Of a stretch of 64,000 bases of DNA, positions 10,386 through 23,600 are shown piece by piece. The stretch is from Oncomelania hupensis. Its lineage: Eukaryota; Mollusca; Gastropoda; Littorinimorpha; Pomatiopsidae. Each line of letters starts with the position of its first letter. Positions within the stretch are counted from its first letter, which is position 1. Below the pieces are notes generated by a model. It had not been told where the DNA came from. It ran no database searches and saw only the letters and a program-made list of their open reading frames with translations. The stretch lies in contig CM072513.1 of assembly GCA_036898135.1 (NCBI GenBank), positions 77,458,463 through 77,522,462 of the forward strand, read 5' to 3'. The translations under genes were made by a program, and so were the position numbers.

Positions 10386-13300
10386 TGTTGATGATGATTA
10401 TGATGATGAAGAAGAAGAAGGTATGATTGTGTGCCAACATCAGGCTATGTTCCACAGTTGATTTTTTTTTTTTATATGTATATGTCAATAATATGCCACT
10501 TGGCGAAATAAAATCTGTTACCTGTTATTATTGTGTACATAGAAGCGTGTGCTATTTTCAAAATGCAGATTTCAGCATTATAAGGACTGTTCTTTTGCCC
10601 ATCTGTGATGTGATTGTTCTTTGTGATGACAAAATATATACATTGTTGACTTTTAGTCTGTGTCCAGCATTACTTTTGTTTTCGTTGTAAAGTGGTTTAC
10701 TTTCCTTCCAATGAACAATGTGTGTGAAAGACATTAAATAAATTATATGTAATCTTGCATTAGGAATAAGAGGACTGGAGTTAGGAAAGCTGGAGATAGA
10801 TAGATATTCAGTGCTTACAGGGTCCAGTGGACTCTTATTGCATGCAATTCGCCAAGATTCAAGGAAGAGAGAGAGAGAAAAAGAGAGCAGAGATGCATTA
10901 TTTATATACACCCTAATAAAGTTGGGGTTTTTAAATGTTAATTTTAATTAATTTCTTTTATTTATTTATTTCTTTATTTTTTTTTTGGGGGGGGGGGGGG
11001 GTGAGGGTGGGGGAAGGGGTCTTTTGTGATCTAACTGACGATGAGAACATTGAAATGAACTGATTAAAAAAAAAGAAAGAAGTGTATGTCGCGTTTATAA
11101 TGATTTAAGTGGTTCTTCTGTTGACAGTAATCTAGCAAAGAGATTATAATTTATTTACGATAATGATTCATTTATTCTCTTGTTATTTAAGACTTTATTA
11201 TTTGTCAACCGATTAAAGAAAAAAAAAGTTTGTTTATTTTGTGTACAGTGATGTGTATTATATAACTGATGATTTCAGAGTATACGCACTTTGATTCGCC
11301 CCCCTCCTTCTCCAAACCCCCAACTATGAAGATTGTTTCATATTCACGAGCTCCTCTTTCCTACCCCCCTCATCCATAATGGACCCATGTAGCATAATCT
11401 TCGTCTGGTGATCTAACCACAATCTAGAAAATGTGATCTGCCGGGTAGTTCGGCGTTTGTCAAGATCGAAATCAAGTGCAGCCAAGCGCGTTAACGCGTT
11501 CAGATTGGAGTGCGCCCGCTGGGAGTAAATAAAAATTGATTCAAGGCGATCGGATTGCTGTTTGTTTGGCAGTGTTACTGGTTCTTTTTCAACATCCTCT
11601 TTTCGTTTCCGAAAACCTCTTTTTAAAATTTTTTATTATTATTTTTTTTTAAGCAACTGTTTTTTCTCCCCTTTGTCTAAGTTTGCAGAGAGAGTGATAA
11701 AGAAAAATGAGGAGATAAGATACGGAAAGTGATTGCGCGAGTGCGTGTGTGCGTTTTATTCACAGCAATTACGGATCGTCGACTACCGTGAGCCATGCCC
11801 CAGTGGAGGACATGCTGTGATGGATGAGAAGGGGAAAAGAGGGGAGGGGGAAGTGAAGGAGAAGAGGAAATCTAATTTTCACTGTAGCAACCACTCAACG
11901 GTCCAACCAACAGGACTTACAACCAGAATAACCAAACAAACACAAAACGATCAACCACTCACCACTATCAAGTTCAATGTAGTTTTAATCCATATTGAAA
12001 ACATCTACAGTAAGTCCATTCATTCGCAATGAAAACCAGTAAGAACAGAACTTTTAATAAACGCATTTTATTGATTGCTCGTAATTCATTTTCTCAGGAT
12101 TATTTATACAGGATTTTATTCAATCTGCAAAAGCATACAGGGCCGCACTTTTAAACATGCAGTCATAAAGTATGAACCACACTAAAACAAGTTGTTCAAC
12201 ATCATATTCAATTATCAAACATTCCAAAACGCTAACGTTGAACAACAGCCATTCAAAACAACAGCAAACCCAATGTGACTTTGAAAAAAGCCAGTGTTTT
12301 CTCGTAACACAAACGTTAATGGCTCAAAAGTAAATAACTTGTTCTCATACTCTGCATTTACCAACTCAGAAAATGGCCCAAGATGCTTCAATGTTCCAAC
12401 ATTGCATATTTACCACTAGACCAAACAACTCCTCAAGTTAGGTGCATGCCGAAATGCATGTTTGAACTCTTGCTGCTCCTACCCACGCCAAACACTTGAT
12501 TCAACTTTGGGCATTGTGCAAAATGCATAGACTATGGTCGTATTGAGCCACAACTGCTCAATCCATATGTTTCAGTTTCTTAGAATGTGTCCCCACCGGA
12601 TGCTATGACCAGGCTCTTTGGCATGCCACTGAAGCAACAATAACGGGGAGATGGGCATGGAACATCATGTAAAGACGCAGAACCCAAAAAATCGACTTCG
12701 GCGAGGAAAATCTGTTGCCTCAAGTCAAAATCGAACCTAAATTGTTGTATAAACCTTTGGGCCTGTTGAGTTATCTAGAAGCCAAAACTATACATTTACC
12801 AAGCTAAGAGTTTTTTTTTAAAAAGTTAATCTGAAATGTCGATACTTTTGGGGCGAGTTTATAGACTTATGGTGCTGCATGCAAGTGAGTAAATAAAACC
12901 CTGCCTTGAGTTTTCAGCATTTTTCTAATATTGCACAAAGAAAAACAACTGGAACTAAGTCTTTTACAGAAAAAAAAAACAACAACAAAAAACACTGATA
13001 ATTCCTATATATACTTTTTGGGGAGGGCTTGTTAATGGCTGCTGTGCTAGCCACTGTGAGAGTATTTGTAATAAATTTGTAAAATGTATATAACTAGAAT
13101 GATCAATGTAATGCCTGTAATATATCCTTCACGAGAATCAAAATTTCTAATCACGGATGACCCAGTTTGTGACATAACAACGGTTAACAAAATCAGAAAC
13201 AAAATAGTCCGAAACAGTTTGGGCTGATGGTGGTGGAGTAGGATTATCACTGAGGGAGGGAGGTGGGGGTCAGCTCCCTTGTTTCCACTCTAACTTCACA

Positions 13301-13450
13301 ACCATGCCACTATTTAAACAATAGACAAATAACTAGAAAACTATGAAGTATAGCTGTTCTTTGCTTCATTTTGTGTGTGTATGTGTGCGTGTTTGTGGGT
13401 GGGTGGATGTGTGCGTGTGTGAAGCAAATACAAGTCTCTCATGGCCTCCA
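10383..13450. other. Region downstream of FAM98, no gene seen
   Basis: AT-rich, with a G-run at about 10986-11002 and a further Rep-A-like 3' end (ACAGGGTCCAGTGGACTC) at about 10818. The part nearest FAM98 may include 3' untranslated sequence: AATAAA signals on the minus strand occur, for example TTTATT on the plus strand at about 12066 and at 13470. No open frame here resembles a known protein. Confidence 0.45.
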
Positions 13451-13469
13451 TTTTTCCTAATTTTCTATC

Positions 13470-13475
13470 TTTATT
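13470..13475 (-). terminator. Candidate FAM98 polyadenylation signal
   Basis: AATAAA on the minus strand, about 175 bp after the FAM98 stop codon. It is the first canonical hexamer downstream, but longer 3' ends are possible. Confidence 0.5.
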
Positions 13476-13650
13476 AAATTACTTCTTTCAATGTATTTAG
13501 TCCACATGTCATGCACATAATCGGTACAGCCATATTGGAAGCATGGATAGCCTTTCAGGATCCGTGGCAAAATACGAAATAGGTGGAGAGGAATTTTGCA
13601 TACAGCTGGTATAAATATGGGACCGGTGGGAGAAGAAAAAAACAACCAAA

Positions 13651-14135
13651 CTAATATCCTCCCCCTCTCCCTCGTCCACCCCTTCCTCTCCCCCTTCCTC
13701 TGCCTCCTCCACCACCACCACCACCACCCTGGTAACCCCCTCCCACTCCCCCACCTTGGTATCCCCCTTGCTGGTAACCCTGCTGATAGCCTTGTTGCTG
13801 GTAGCCTCCACCTTGACCCCCTTGGTAGCCTCCACCTTGACCTCCTTGGTAACCTCCACCTTGACCTCCTTGGTAACCTCCACCTTGACCTCCTTGGTAA
13901 CCTCCACCTTGACCTCCTTGGTAGCCTCCTCCTCCTCCCCCACCTTGATATCCTCCTCCTCGTTCTCTCGCTCCGTATCCGCCTCCCCCCTGACCCCAAT
14001 TCCCTCCAACGTCTTGCGCCTGCTGCGCACCTCCGCTCCAAGAGCCCTGGATTCGACTTCCACCGCGCCCGCCGTCACCTCCACCGTGGAAGTCGCCGCG
14101 ACCACCGCCACCTCCTCCTCTGCCACCCCGACCAC
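13651..14135 (-). CDS. FAM98: FAM98 terminal coding exon 11 (Gly/Tyr/Gln and RGG tail)
   Basis: 161 residues of low-complexity RNA-binding tail: an RGG/GRGG start, WGQGG, five near-identical GGGYQGGQ units at about 13800-13930, a QQGYQQGYQQG block, and a final GRGRGRGGRGRGGGY before the stop. The repeats at DNA level (CTTGGTAACCTCCACCTTGA-like 24-mers) make this exon prone to length change. Confidence 0.9.
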
Positions 14136-17100
14136 CTGCAAACAAGTCGTAACATTAACATCACTAGTATGCCGGTGAAGGGCGTTATTTCCCCTACACT
14201 GTATCTCCGGTAACAAAAATTCCTTTCTGCGCTAACTATATATATATATATTAATAAAACATTATGCAATCACATGCTTTCTCTGCCATCCATCGAAACC
14301 CAAGAGTGTGGCGATCTGACGAGATCGCTATTACAGAAAGCGGAAGAGAAATCAATGTTGTTGTTTTTTTTAATTTAGATGGACTGCAGCCAATATTATT
14401 TTATTGAAGGGAGGGAGAAAACCAGGGTTCTCCAAAGAGAAAACCCTCTGTGTCCTGAAAAGTCTGGTACCGGAGTCCAGTAAGTTCATCCCCTCTGGGG
14501 TTCAAACCCGCGACCGTTGGCATAGGAAACTAGCAACCTCTCAACCGCTACACCAGGTTGAGGTATACTCAAACGGCTGCTATGCTGGTACACTTAACCT
14601 GTTGCTGTGCTGGTACACTAGATCGTCACTGTACCTCTGCAGCTCTTTGAGCCCGTTGAATGTACTGGAAACAAACCAAACCCCAACAAGCAACCATTAA
14701 CTGACTTACTTTGCGGTCTGCCACCACCACCCCCACCACCTTGGGGTGCGCTGTCGCGTTTCATGAAGGACGGCATTTCAGGGGGCGGAGGTTCCAACTC
14801 CCATGCCCTCCCACCACGATCAGGCACCTGGAATAAGTAAGTTAGTTGTTCATTGTTTACAGGGTCCAGTGGAATGCAAAGAGCCGAATCAGGACCACAA
14901 AATCAAGATCACAACTTGGCTGAAAGAGGACTGGCCCCTCACCGGCATAAAAGATCTGCTGAAACAATCCTAGTGGTAACACTGAAGGCACTCCACCAGC
15001 CGGTCACTGTACAATAAAGGCATCCGACGCGGGGGACGCTGAGGCTATACTCTAATATATCGAACGCCTGTTTACAAAAACAAAATAGAATACAAACATC
15101 AATATAAAATATCAACAAAACACATACATATAAAATGCTTACATTGCTAAATAATAATATCATTAGAAGCCCTAGTGACCATTTGGCAGAAAGCATCCAA
15201 TATTCCCAAGCGGATACAACAGACCTCACAAACAAATGGGGAGTTTTGTCACAGAAGAGTTTTCAAGAAAAAAGGTAGGCAACTGGTTTAGCGAAGAAGA
15301 AGTAGTAGATTGATATAACAGAGTAGGAATGAGAAAGAACAAATGAGACGACCAAACGATCAAAAGCTCTTCAAAAACACAGACTGGGAAACTACAACAC
15401 CAAAAAAAAAAGCTCTAGGAAACAACCAGCATCATAACAACAATGAAAACTAACCACGGGGTAAAAGTATAGTTAAAGATGAGCTTTCATAAAATTGATA
15501 TTCATTCATTCAGTGTTCCCTCCACACACAAAAAATGAGAGTCCTTGGGACTCCCAGGTATAAAATTTTAAGAGTCCTTGTACAAATTTTGAGAGTCCCC
15601 AAATCGGTGGATGAACGGGTTTTGGGCCCAGTCAACCAAGTCAGAAGTGACATGATTGTGTATGATAGAATCAAAGAATGGATTAACGAAGATTTCTTTT
15701 GTTCAGTGAATGTATTGCTTGGAGGAAGTTTACAATGCGCGCGCATGCGATTTTTAAGGACGACAACTCCCGACACAATCTTTAATCGTCTGCAATGGCA
15801 GTCTCAGTTGGGTTCTGATTCTGATTATGCCGTGAATTAGTTCGCCACTCGTTGGTCGTATTTTTTACTTCAGCGATTCCCAAAAAATGTGTGCGTCCAC
15901 AGGACGCACACATGCAAATTTTCCTGCGTCCTTTCTCATATTTTGTGCGTAATTGACGCACTACTGTGCGTAATCGGGAACACTGTTCATTGTTGTTATT
16001 TTTCATGCAAAGAGAAATCTACTGCCAGCCATCGAACCACAGTAGGTTCTACTAGAATGAAGAACAAGCAATGAAAAGAAACCAGGGCAAAATTATTGAA
16101 TAGATGTGAGTTCATAAAACTGATAAATTCATTCATTCTTCTTAGCTTCATGGGAAAAGTTCTTAATACAGTGGAACCTCTCACAACGACCCCCCTCTAT
16201 AACGACTCCCCCGCTACAATGACCCATTTTATTTTAACCGATGTATTTCCTTATATTCCTGTCATCAGTATAGCGACTCCCTCGCTATAACGTCTAACGA
16301 CCGATCTTTGCAGACCGTATAGCGACTTTCTCGGCATGACTGCACAATAAAAACTGTCTACGATCTTGTTCAGCACAGTCAGACAGGTACCTATATGTGA
16401 CACGCCAGCCGATAAAGTAATCTTCTATAAGTTTGACGTCATCTTGTAACGTCACATTCTAGATTCTACTCGTTTGGGGTTTGCATTTCACTTTATTCAC
16501 ATCACGAGCGCGGCACTGAGAAGAAGCAAAGAAAGCGTGATGGGATGATGGAGTCTACAAAGAAAAGAAAATTTTTATCTCTGGAAGATCGAGTTAATGT
16601 TGTAAACAGACACAAAAAAGGAGAGACTGCCATTGCGATCGCAAAGAGTCTTAAAGTTGGAAAAACACAAATTCAAGGAATTATCCGAGACAAAGATGAC
16701 ATTCTTAAAAGGTGGGAAAGTGGTGATAATGCCGATCGTACGCGATCAAAACGGAGGAAGACAACATACTCGGAAGTAAATGAGAAAGTTTGGGATTGGT
16801 TTCTGGATGCTAGAAGAAAGAATATTCCGATCACTGGCAAATTGATTCAAGAAAAGGCCATTATGCTCTCTGTAAAGACCCCTCTCTATAAAGACCCCTC
16901 TCTATAAAGACCGATTTTTGTCAACATTTTCAAGGTCGTTGTAGAGAGGTTCCACTGTAGCACCGAGAAATTTGTTGCTGACCACCAAACAGTAGGTAAT
17001 ACCACATATAATGACGAAGAAATCCATTACAATTTAAATGCCACAAACACATTGCTAAAGCTCCAGTTGTCTCCCACTCCCCTCTTAGTTGAAAAAAAGA

Positions 17101-20091
17101 TCTATTTTCAAAGATAACAATAATTTTTAGACCAATCAAAGTTCCCAAATATGCTTGAAAAAAAATTAGACCTTCACTGAAATCACAAATTTACTTTTAA
17201 CTCCAGAAGAAGCATTTTAGCGAAACATTGTATCGAGAACATATTTCAGCCTGCTGCATTTTATATCTCATTTTCTTTTTTCCGCTCGATCATTCATTGG
17301 GAACCTTGTTCCTTGTTGCACTGAAATAGTTCTTTTCTTTTCCTCAATAGATATTCAGTGTTTATATTTTTATTAATACTAAATACTTTTGCTTACCCGT
17401 CCAATGAGAATTTTGTTGATGGTGCATTCGTTTCTGCTGTCCCCTGAACTGGTTTTCATAATGCGAGTCAGATCTGCAAGGAGAAACAAACTGGGTTAGC
17501 AAACAAAAAGACGTAGGTTCAGCTTAGGAGAAAAACTTTAGAACTTTGTCCTTTTATTTCACATAACATGATGTAAAAACTAAATATACAACATGACAAG
17601 AGGCTCATAGCCCTGGGGACTGTATAGCCAAAAAGAAGGGTTTAAGGAGGAAGAGGGGGTGAGGTACGTAAGGGCATTGGGATACAGACGGCATTGTATA
17701 ATACTACAGCTGCATTTGTAATATATTCAGCAACCAGACTGCTGTAGATCAGCATAATACATTAAGACAAATACTAAGGAATTTAGAACACACAAATGAA
17801 TGTGGCCAAAAAATAAATACACAGAACGATACCAACTCAACATTATAACAATACAACACAATAAGACCAATTTCATGTATATAAGACAAAACGTAAAGAG
17901 AGTATATTGCACTTTTAAATTCAAGAAAAATCACTGGTTGTAACCAAGAAGAATGGCAATAACCAAGAAGAAAGCAATCTAGAGGCAAATTCTATTCTAT
18001 TTCAGTGTAATGATCATAATGAGATATTAGTTTTATTTAAATAGAGAGAAGATGATTCCAATAAGACAGCTCAGTTTTAATAACCTAGGTTTGGATTTTG
18101 AATTAATCAGTTGATGCATTTTATAGACATTTGGATAATTTCTATACCACGGAAGTATAAGAGAGGACCTGCTGTCAATAAGTAAACGATTAGTACATAC
18201 AAACATATAATGGAATTCATCGGCTGTTTCACTTAGATCACACAAAATGCACAATCTCTCTTCTCTAGCAATATTCAGATATCTTTGAGATATGTGACAA
18301 CTTCGTCTAAATTTCCCATTAGTAGGGGTGATAAAAGAACAAGATAATTTTCAAAACCAAAAAGGATGGTTGGACCATCTAGCAGGAAACTACATCCCTC
18401 AGTTCAGTATTACTTAATTTATTATGCAGTGCGCACACCCGTCCTCTCATGAAGGCAGGTGTACATGACTATTTATTTTATTCCCGTTGTGAATGGCAGT
18501 CACTTTACCTCTGGCCAAGCTGTGCAGAGATCTTTTTTTCTTAGCTTTCATGAACTACACACACACACAAAACCCCCAAAACAAACCGCTTCCTCCATCT
18601 GCTCCTTCTGTTATCTCTATCGGCAACTCTGACATCACACTCTCCACCTCGGCCAGAAACCTAGGAGTCACCTTCACAGACACCCTCTCCATGGACAAAC
18701 ACATCACGAATATTTGCAGATCTGCATACATTGAACTTAGAAACATCAGTACCATCAGACACCTCCTCTCCTGTGACGCCACCAAAACTCTTGTCTGTTC
18801 ACTCATTCTTTCAAAATTTGACTATTGCAACACTCTTCTAGCAGGTATCCCTCAGTATCTCACAGACAAACTTCAGAAGGTACAGAACTCAGCGTGCAGA
18901 CTCATTTTCAAAGCAAAAAAGCGTGATCACATACAACCACTCATGCTAAAACTCCACTGGCTCCCAATATCCTTCCGCATCAAGCACAAGACTGCCAACC
19001 TCTGCTTCAACTCGTTCACTGACCCTCACTTCCCTGTCTATCTCTCTGAACTCTTGCTTCCATACACTCCCTCCAGACGTTTACGCTCCTCCTTCGACAG
19101 AAGAATCCTCTCCATCACACGCACTAAAACCAAAACCTTCGGTGACCGCTCTTTCTCCTTCCACGCGCCTACATTTTGGAACCAGCTCCCCTCCCACATC
19201 CGTCATTGTGAAACCTCCCCCACCTTCAAGAGGTCCCTGAAAACTCACCTGTTCAAGTGTGACGTTCTCGCTTTGCCTCGTTCTTGGCCCGGGTGTGGTG
19301 GTATCCTAACTGTCTATGTGCCATTTATAAATTGTGTTCATTATTTTTCTGACAGAAAGCGGAAAGCGATCATGTACAGCCAATCGTTTCATTATTCTTG
19401 TTTAAACTTGTTAATTGGACTTATGTGTCTTAACTTACTTTTTAATGTCATTATCTGATTGATTTTAGTCGCAGTTATAGTTCTTTAAAGGTTTTAAAAG
19501 TAAATTGTTAAGCACTTAGAGCTAGATTAATAGGTAAGCGCTATATAAAAAGGCCTGTAATAAATAATAAATAAATAAACCTGTAACTTTGAATCTACTG
19601 AAAAGTTTTCAATACAGTTTGGAAGGGGTGTTCTGGAATAATTCGTCAGAACCATCACAATCATTGCTATCATATTCATAGTTCATAACCGGCTATGCAA
19701 CTTCTCTTGCAGAATAGCACCATCTTTGATTCACCATCGTTGGAGAAATTTGATAAAATTCTATCCAAATTGAAGCAGAATCAGTGAACAGCTTGTGTTT
19801 GTTGTCTTCTGGAAACTGGAGAATGGGTTCAACGCTTTAAATCAACTGCAAGCGGATTAGAACCGAATATGGACATGTTCAATAGCACTGCCCTCACTAT
19901 ACGGATAAATCCGTGTTTGGTCAGTAATGACTATGCTGTGCTGTATAGATTTATCTGCACTTGGTTTAGAATGAATTCACAACCTATGGTAAGAATTCCG
20001 ATCCACACATTATATGAACAGGTCACAAAAGGACATAACATACACAAGTTTAAAACTTATTTTTTAAAATAATAATAATAACAATAATAAA

Positions 20092-20138
<47 letters not shown>

Positions 20139-20633
20139 ATAGTAATAACAATAATAATAATACTCATCATCATCTTTTTTTAAAAAGTACAAAAAATAAA
20201 AAAAAAGAACAAAACGAATACATTTTTCACAGTTAAAAATAAGCTGTCATACCGTCCCGAGCAGCAAGCATGTCAGGGACACCAATAGTGGATTTTACTG
20301 ACAGGTGTTCACGGATAGGCTGGTACACTTTGGCAATGCCATCTTGATTGTGCTGCACATATGTACACGTAATTATAAATTGTTTTATATTTATTTATTT
20401 GTTATAAGCTTTTTGCCCTCCAGTTGTCCCACAACAGGCTGATACACTTTGGCAGCGCTGTCTTGATGGTGCTACAATTGCATTTATTTGGCCAGAAATT
20501 ATCCCTCTAACTCCTCCAGCAGAAAGCTAACACCACAGCAAATGAACCGAGCTCGAGCGGAAGAAAGAGAGTAGGCAGTTCTTAGGAAATGTCCCAATGC
20601 TAGCAAAATGTGATTCTAATAATAATAATAATA

Positions 20634-20680
<47 letters not shown>

Positions 20681-23600
20681 TTGCTTCATTTAAAAATCAA
20701 GCTTGCCCCCTTGCAAGGAAACTCAAAGTGCGTTATATGAAAAAGAATTTTAAAACTTTTCTTTCACAAAGTAGCATGCAAAAACATCACACCAAGACAT
20801 CACACATAGATACAGGCATGCATATTACGTTAATAAAAATAAGAAAAAAGAAGACAAAAAAATTTTGGAGTCTGCTTTGACATTACAACAAACTCTCCAA
20901 TCAAAGTAAAATATTAAAACTTAAGCCTATCACACTGTACAAAGGAAACTTTTGTTGTTGTTGCTGAGGAAAAAAACCTACATCACCAAACTATGCAACA
21001 AACAACTATGTCGCACACATCCTGTGAGAAAATACAAGAGCACAAAATACACAATAAATATAAGGCAACACAAATACTTCAAGTTTTAATCATATTCAAT
21101 TGAATACACAAACGGGGGACATCATCTATGGTGTGAGCTAGCTCCATAAAGAATTAGTCGCACAATGAAATAAATTAATTGTCAAATACCTTGGCCTTAT
21201 CGGACCACTGGAAGGACTGAATGGTGACGTCGAGCCGTTTGAGCAGCATCTCACGGCGGATGCGATACTCTTGCATCAAAACTTCGTTAATGTTCAACAC
21301 GGCATCCCACTGATTGTCCGACAGGCGAGCTTTCATCAGCGGTTTTCCGATTTGGCCTGGATACTGGGTCATAAGCTCCTTGATCTGAAAATAAATCAAC
21401 CATGAATCATCAATCATCATCATCTTCGTCAAAACGAAGGGAATATATAATGCTTCGTACCACGGGCAGTGCAGTAGTGTTGTGGAGTGGTTTGGCCACA
21501 TGCTAGCAATGCTTCATGTTAAAGCAACATCGGGAAAGGTTAATACTTGGATGGGTGACCATGGTCGGAGTGCAACCACCAAACAACACAAAAAGTATTG
21601 AAACAAGTTCACAACACAACCCAGCCACCCAGCTGTGAATGGGAACCTGGATCTGGTTTGAACCGGGCAAGGTAAAACAGAGAGGGAAAGGAAATAGACA
21701 CCACCCTCATTAAGTAGACACCACCCTCATTAAGTAGACACCACCCTCATTAAGTAGACACCACCCTCATTAAGCTGACCTATGGAAAAGGGAAGTGTTA
21801 AGCAGTTTCCTCCCCAACGACCAAAAGGTTACAGGACACCTTTAACTTTACATTACCAGACGACAGAAGGTAAAGGATTCTCACCTTAGCTTCCAATTTG
21901 TTGAAAAGCACAACGGATGTGATGTTATCTGGAGGTTTGGGGAAGCCCAGAGCTATCAGCATTTTTTTCAGGTGCGTTGCCACCTCACTCTCATTCTGCC
22001 AATGACATCATCACCATCAACATCATCTTCATCATCATGTAAAATGAAAAACAATACCAATAACATAGCATATATTTTGAAAGTACATAGAATCCCATTG
22101 CTGCGTGTATGTGAGTAAAATAAATAAATAAAATAAAATGTTTCATAAAAACTAAACATGTGTACCTCTGCTCCAGGCGTCTGAGTGCCAACTGCTGAGC
22201 GGAGGGCAGCCGGCTTCTTCTTTGCAATGATCTTCACCGCTTGTAACTCTGCCGTCAGAAAATCTGAAAACAACAACAATACTATCCGACAAATGACAAC
22301 ACAAAACTCTACAAGCTGACCCCATGAGGTTAAACAACAAGTCTTGGGGATCTTGGTATAAAAACAACAAAATAACAAAGAGATATTTTGGGTAAATACT
22401 TATCAGCAGTCAAAATGCTAATCCCAGCTAAATTATAACAAGTAATAATCAGGGTGGGGAACAACTCATTGAGAAAAACTCTGAAAAGGCCGGGGTCCAG
22501 GGGCCGCCTAGGCCCCGGCGGGGTCAAGGGGCAGGGCCCTTGTAGGGGGTCCAGGGGGTCAAAGCCCCCCGGAAAATGTGCACGTTTTTAAGCCATACCC
22601 AGAGTGGCATAGTAACAGTGCAGTAAATGTATAGTGAACTGAACCAACCAAATATGAAAGAAAAGTAATAATTATTAGAAAAAGCTTGAACAAACACAGG
22701 AGCACACACACACACTTGTGTTTTATGACAATAAATTTTTTTCTTCACACTATTTTTTATATAAAAGATAACAAAGGAAAAAAAAGATAATAAGTGTGTT
22801 CTACAAATTGCGCTTGAAAACAGTGTTGTTTACAAGTCTAAACTGCTAGATCTAAAAGACCTATCATTATGCTTCTTTTAACCTACTTCAATTAGCCCTT
22901 CCCCTCCCAATCTTATCCTTCTTCCGATCTATGTAATCCCATTTTAAAACAGGGAAGTCGTTCTATGCCTGCTAGATCTAGAAGTCCTATAATAGGCCTA
23001 TTCTACTAACCTACTACCTCCCCTTGACCCTTCCCCTGCCAATCGTTTCTTACTCCCATCAACATCCCGTGCATAATAAATTATTCAACAACCGTAAGGA
23101 AAAAGGTATGTGTATAAATTAAAAATAAAAGCCTACCTGGAAGTCGGCCCTGCTGTTTTGTGGCTTTCATTGCGTGTTGATGCATTTTGGTCAGCATGTG
23201 CTCGACCAGTGTCGACAAGCCACGATTTGCGTAGCTCAGCTCCTTGTTGCAAAAGATGCATCGAGCTGTGCCACTCCTATCTATTTTCCAAAAGCAGTCA
23301 CCGATTCGCTGGTCCTCGTCCTCAATTTTTGTTGTTTTGTTAATCCACTCCCACTTCCATTTATTGGCAATGGTCCCTTCTTCAAAAATATCCCCGCGCT
23401 GAACTATTCTGGACACACACGCCATGATAACAGCCGAAAATGCGTTCAACACCATTTCGCCCGCTCTAAGCAAGTCGCGTTTATGTGGTCGTAAGAATCA
23501 ACAAGAGCGGGCGGGGAGATGTTGCACGCATTCAGTTCTAGCGGGCCCGTTCTAGCAATGAGAAAGTAAAAGGTGGACACGGATGGGTACTTGTAATAAT

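Noticed and set aside
13596..14213. Plus-strand frames of 140-205 residues opposite the FAM98 tail
   Set aside because: Shadow frames of the Gly-rich repeats; composition mirrors the antisense GGA/GGT codons.
15535..15840. 101-codon plus-strand open frame
   Set aside because: Begins in a GAGAGTCC-rich degenerate repeat and has no recognisable family; left as intronic sequence.
21695..21774. CRISPR-like array
   Set aside because: Repeats are directly adjacent with no spacers, and the window is eukaryotic.
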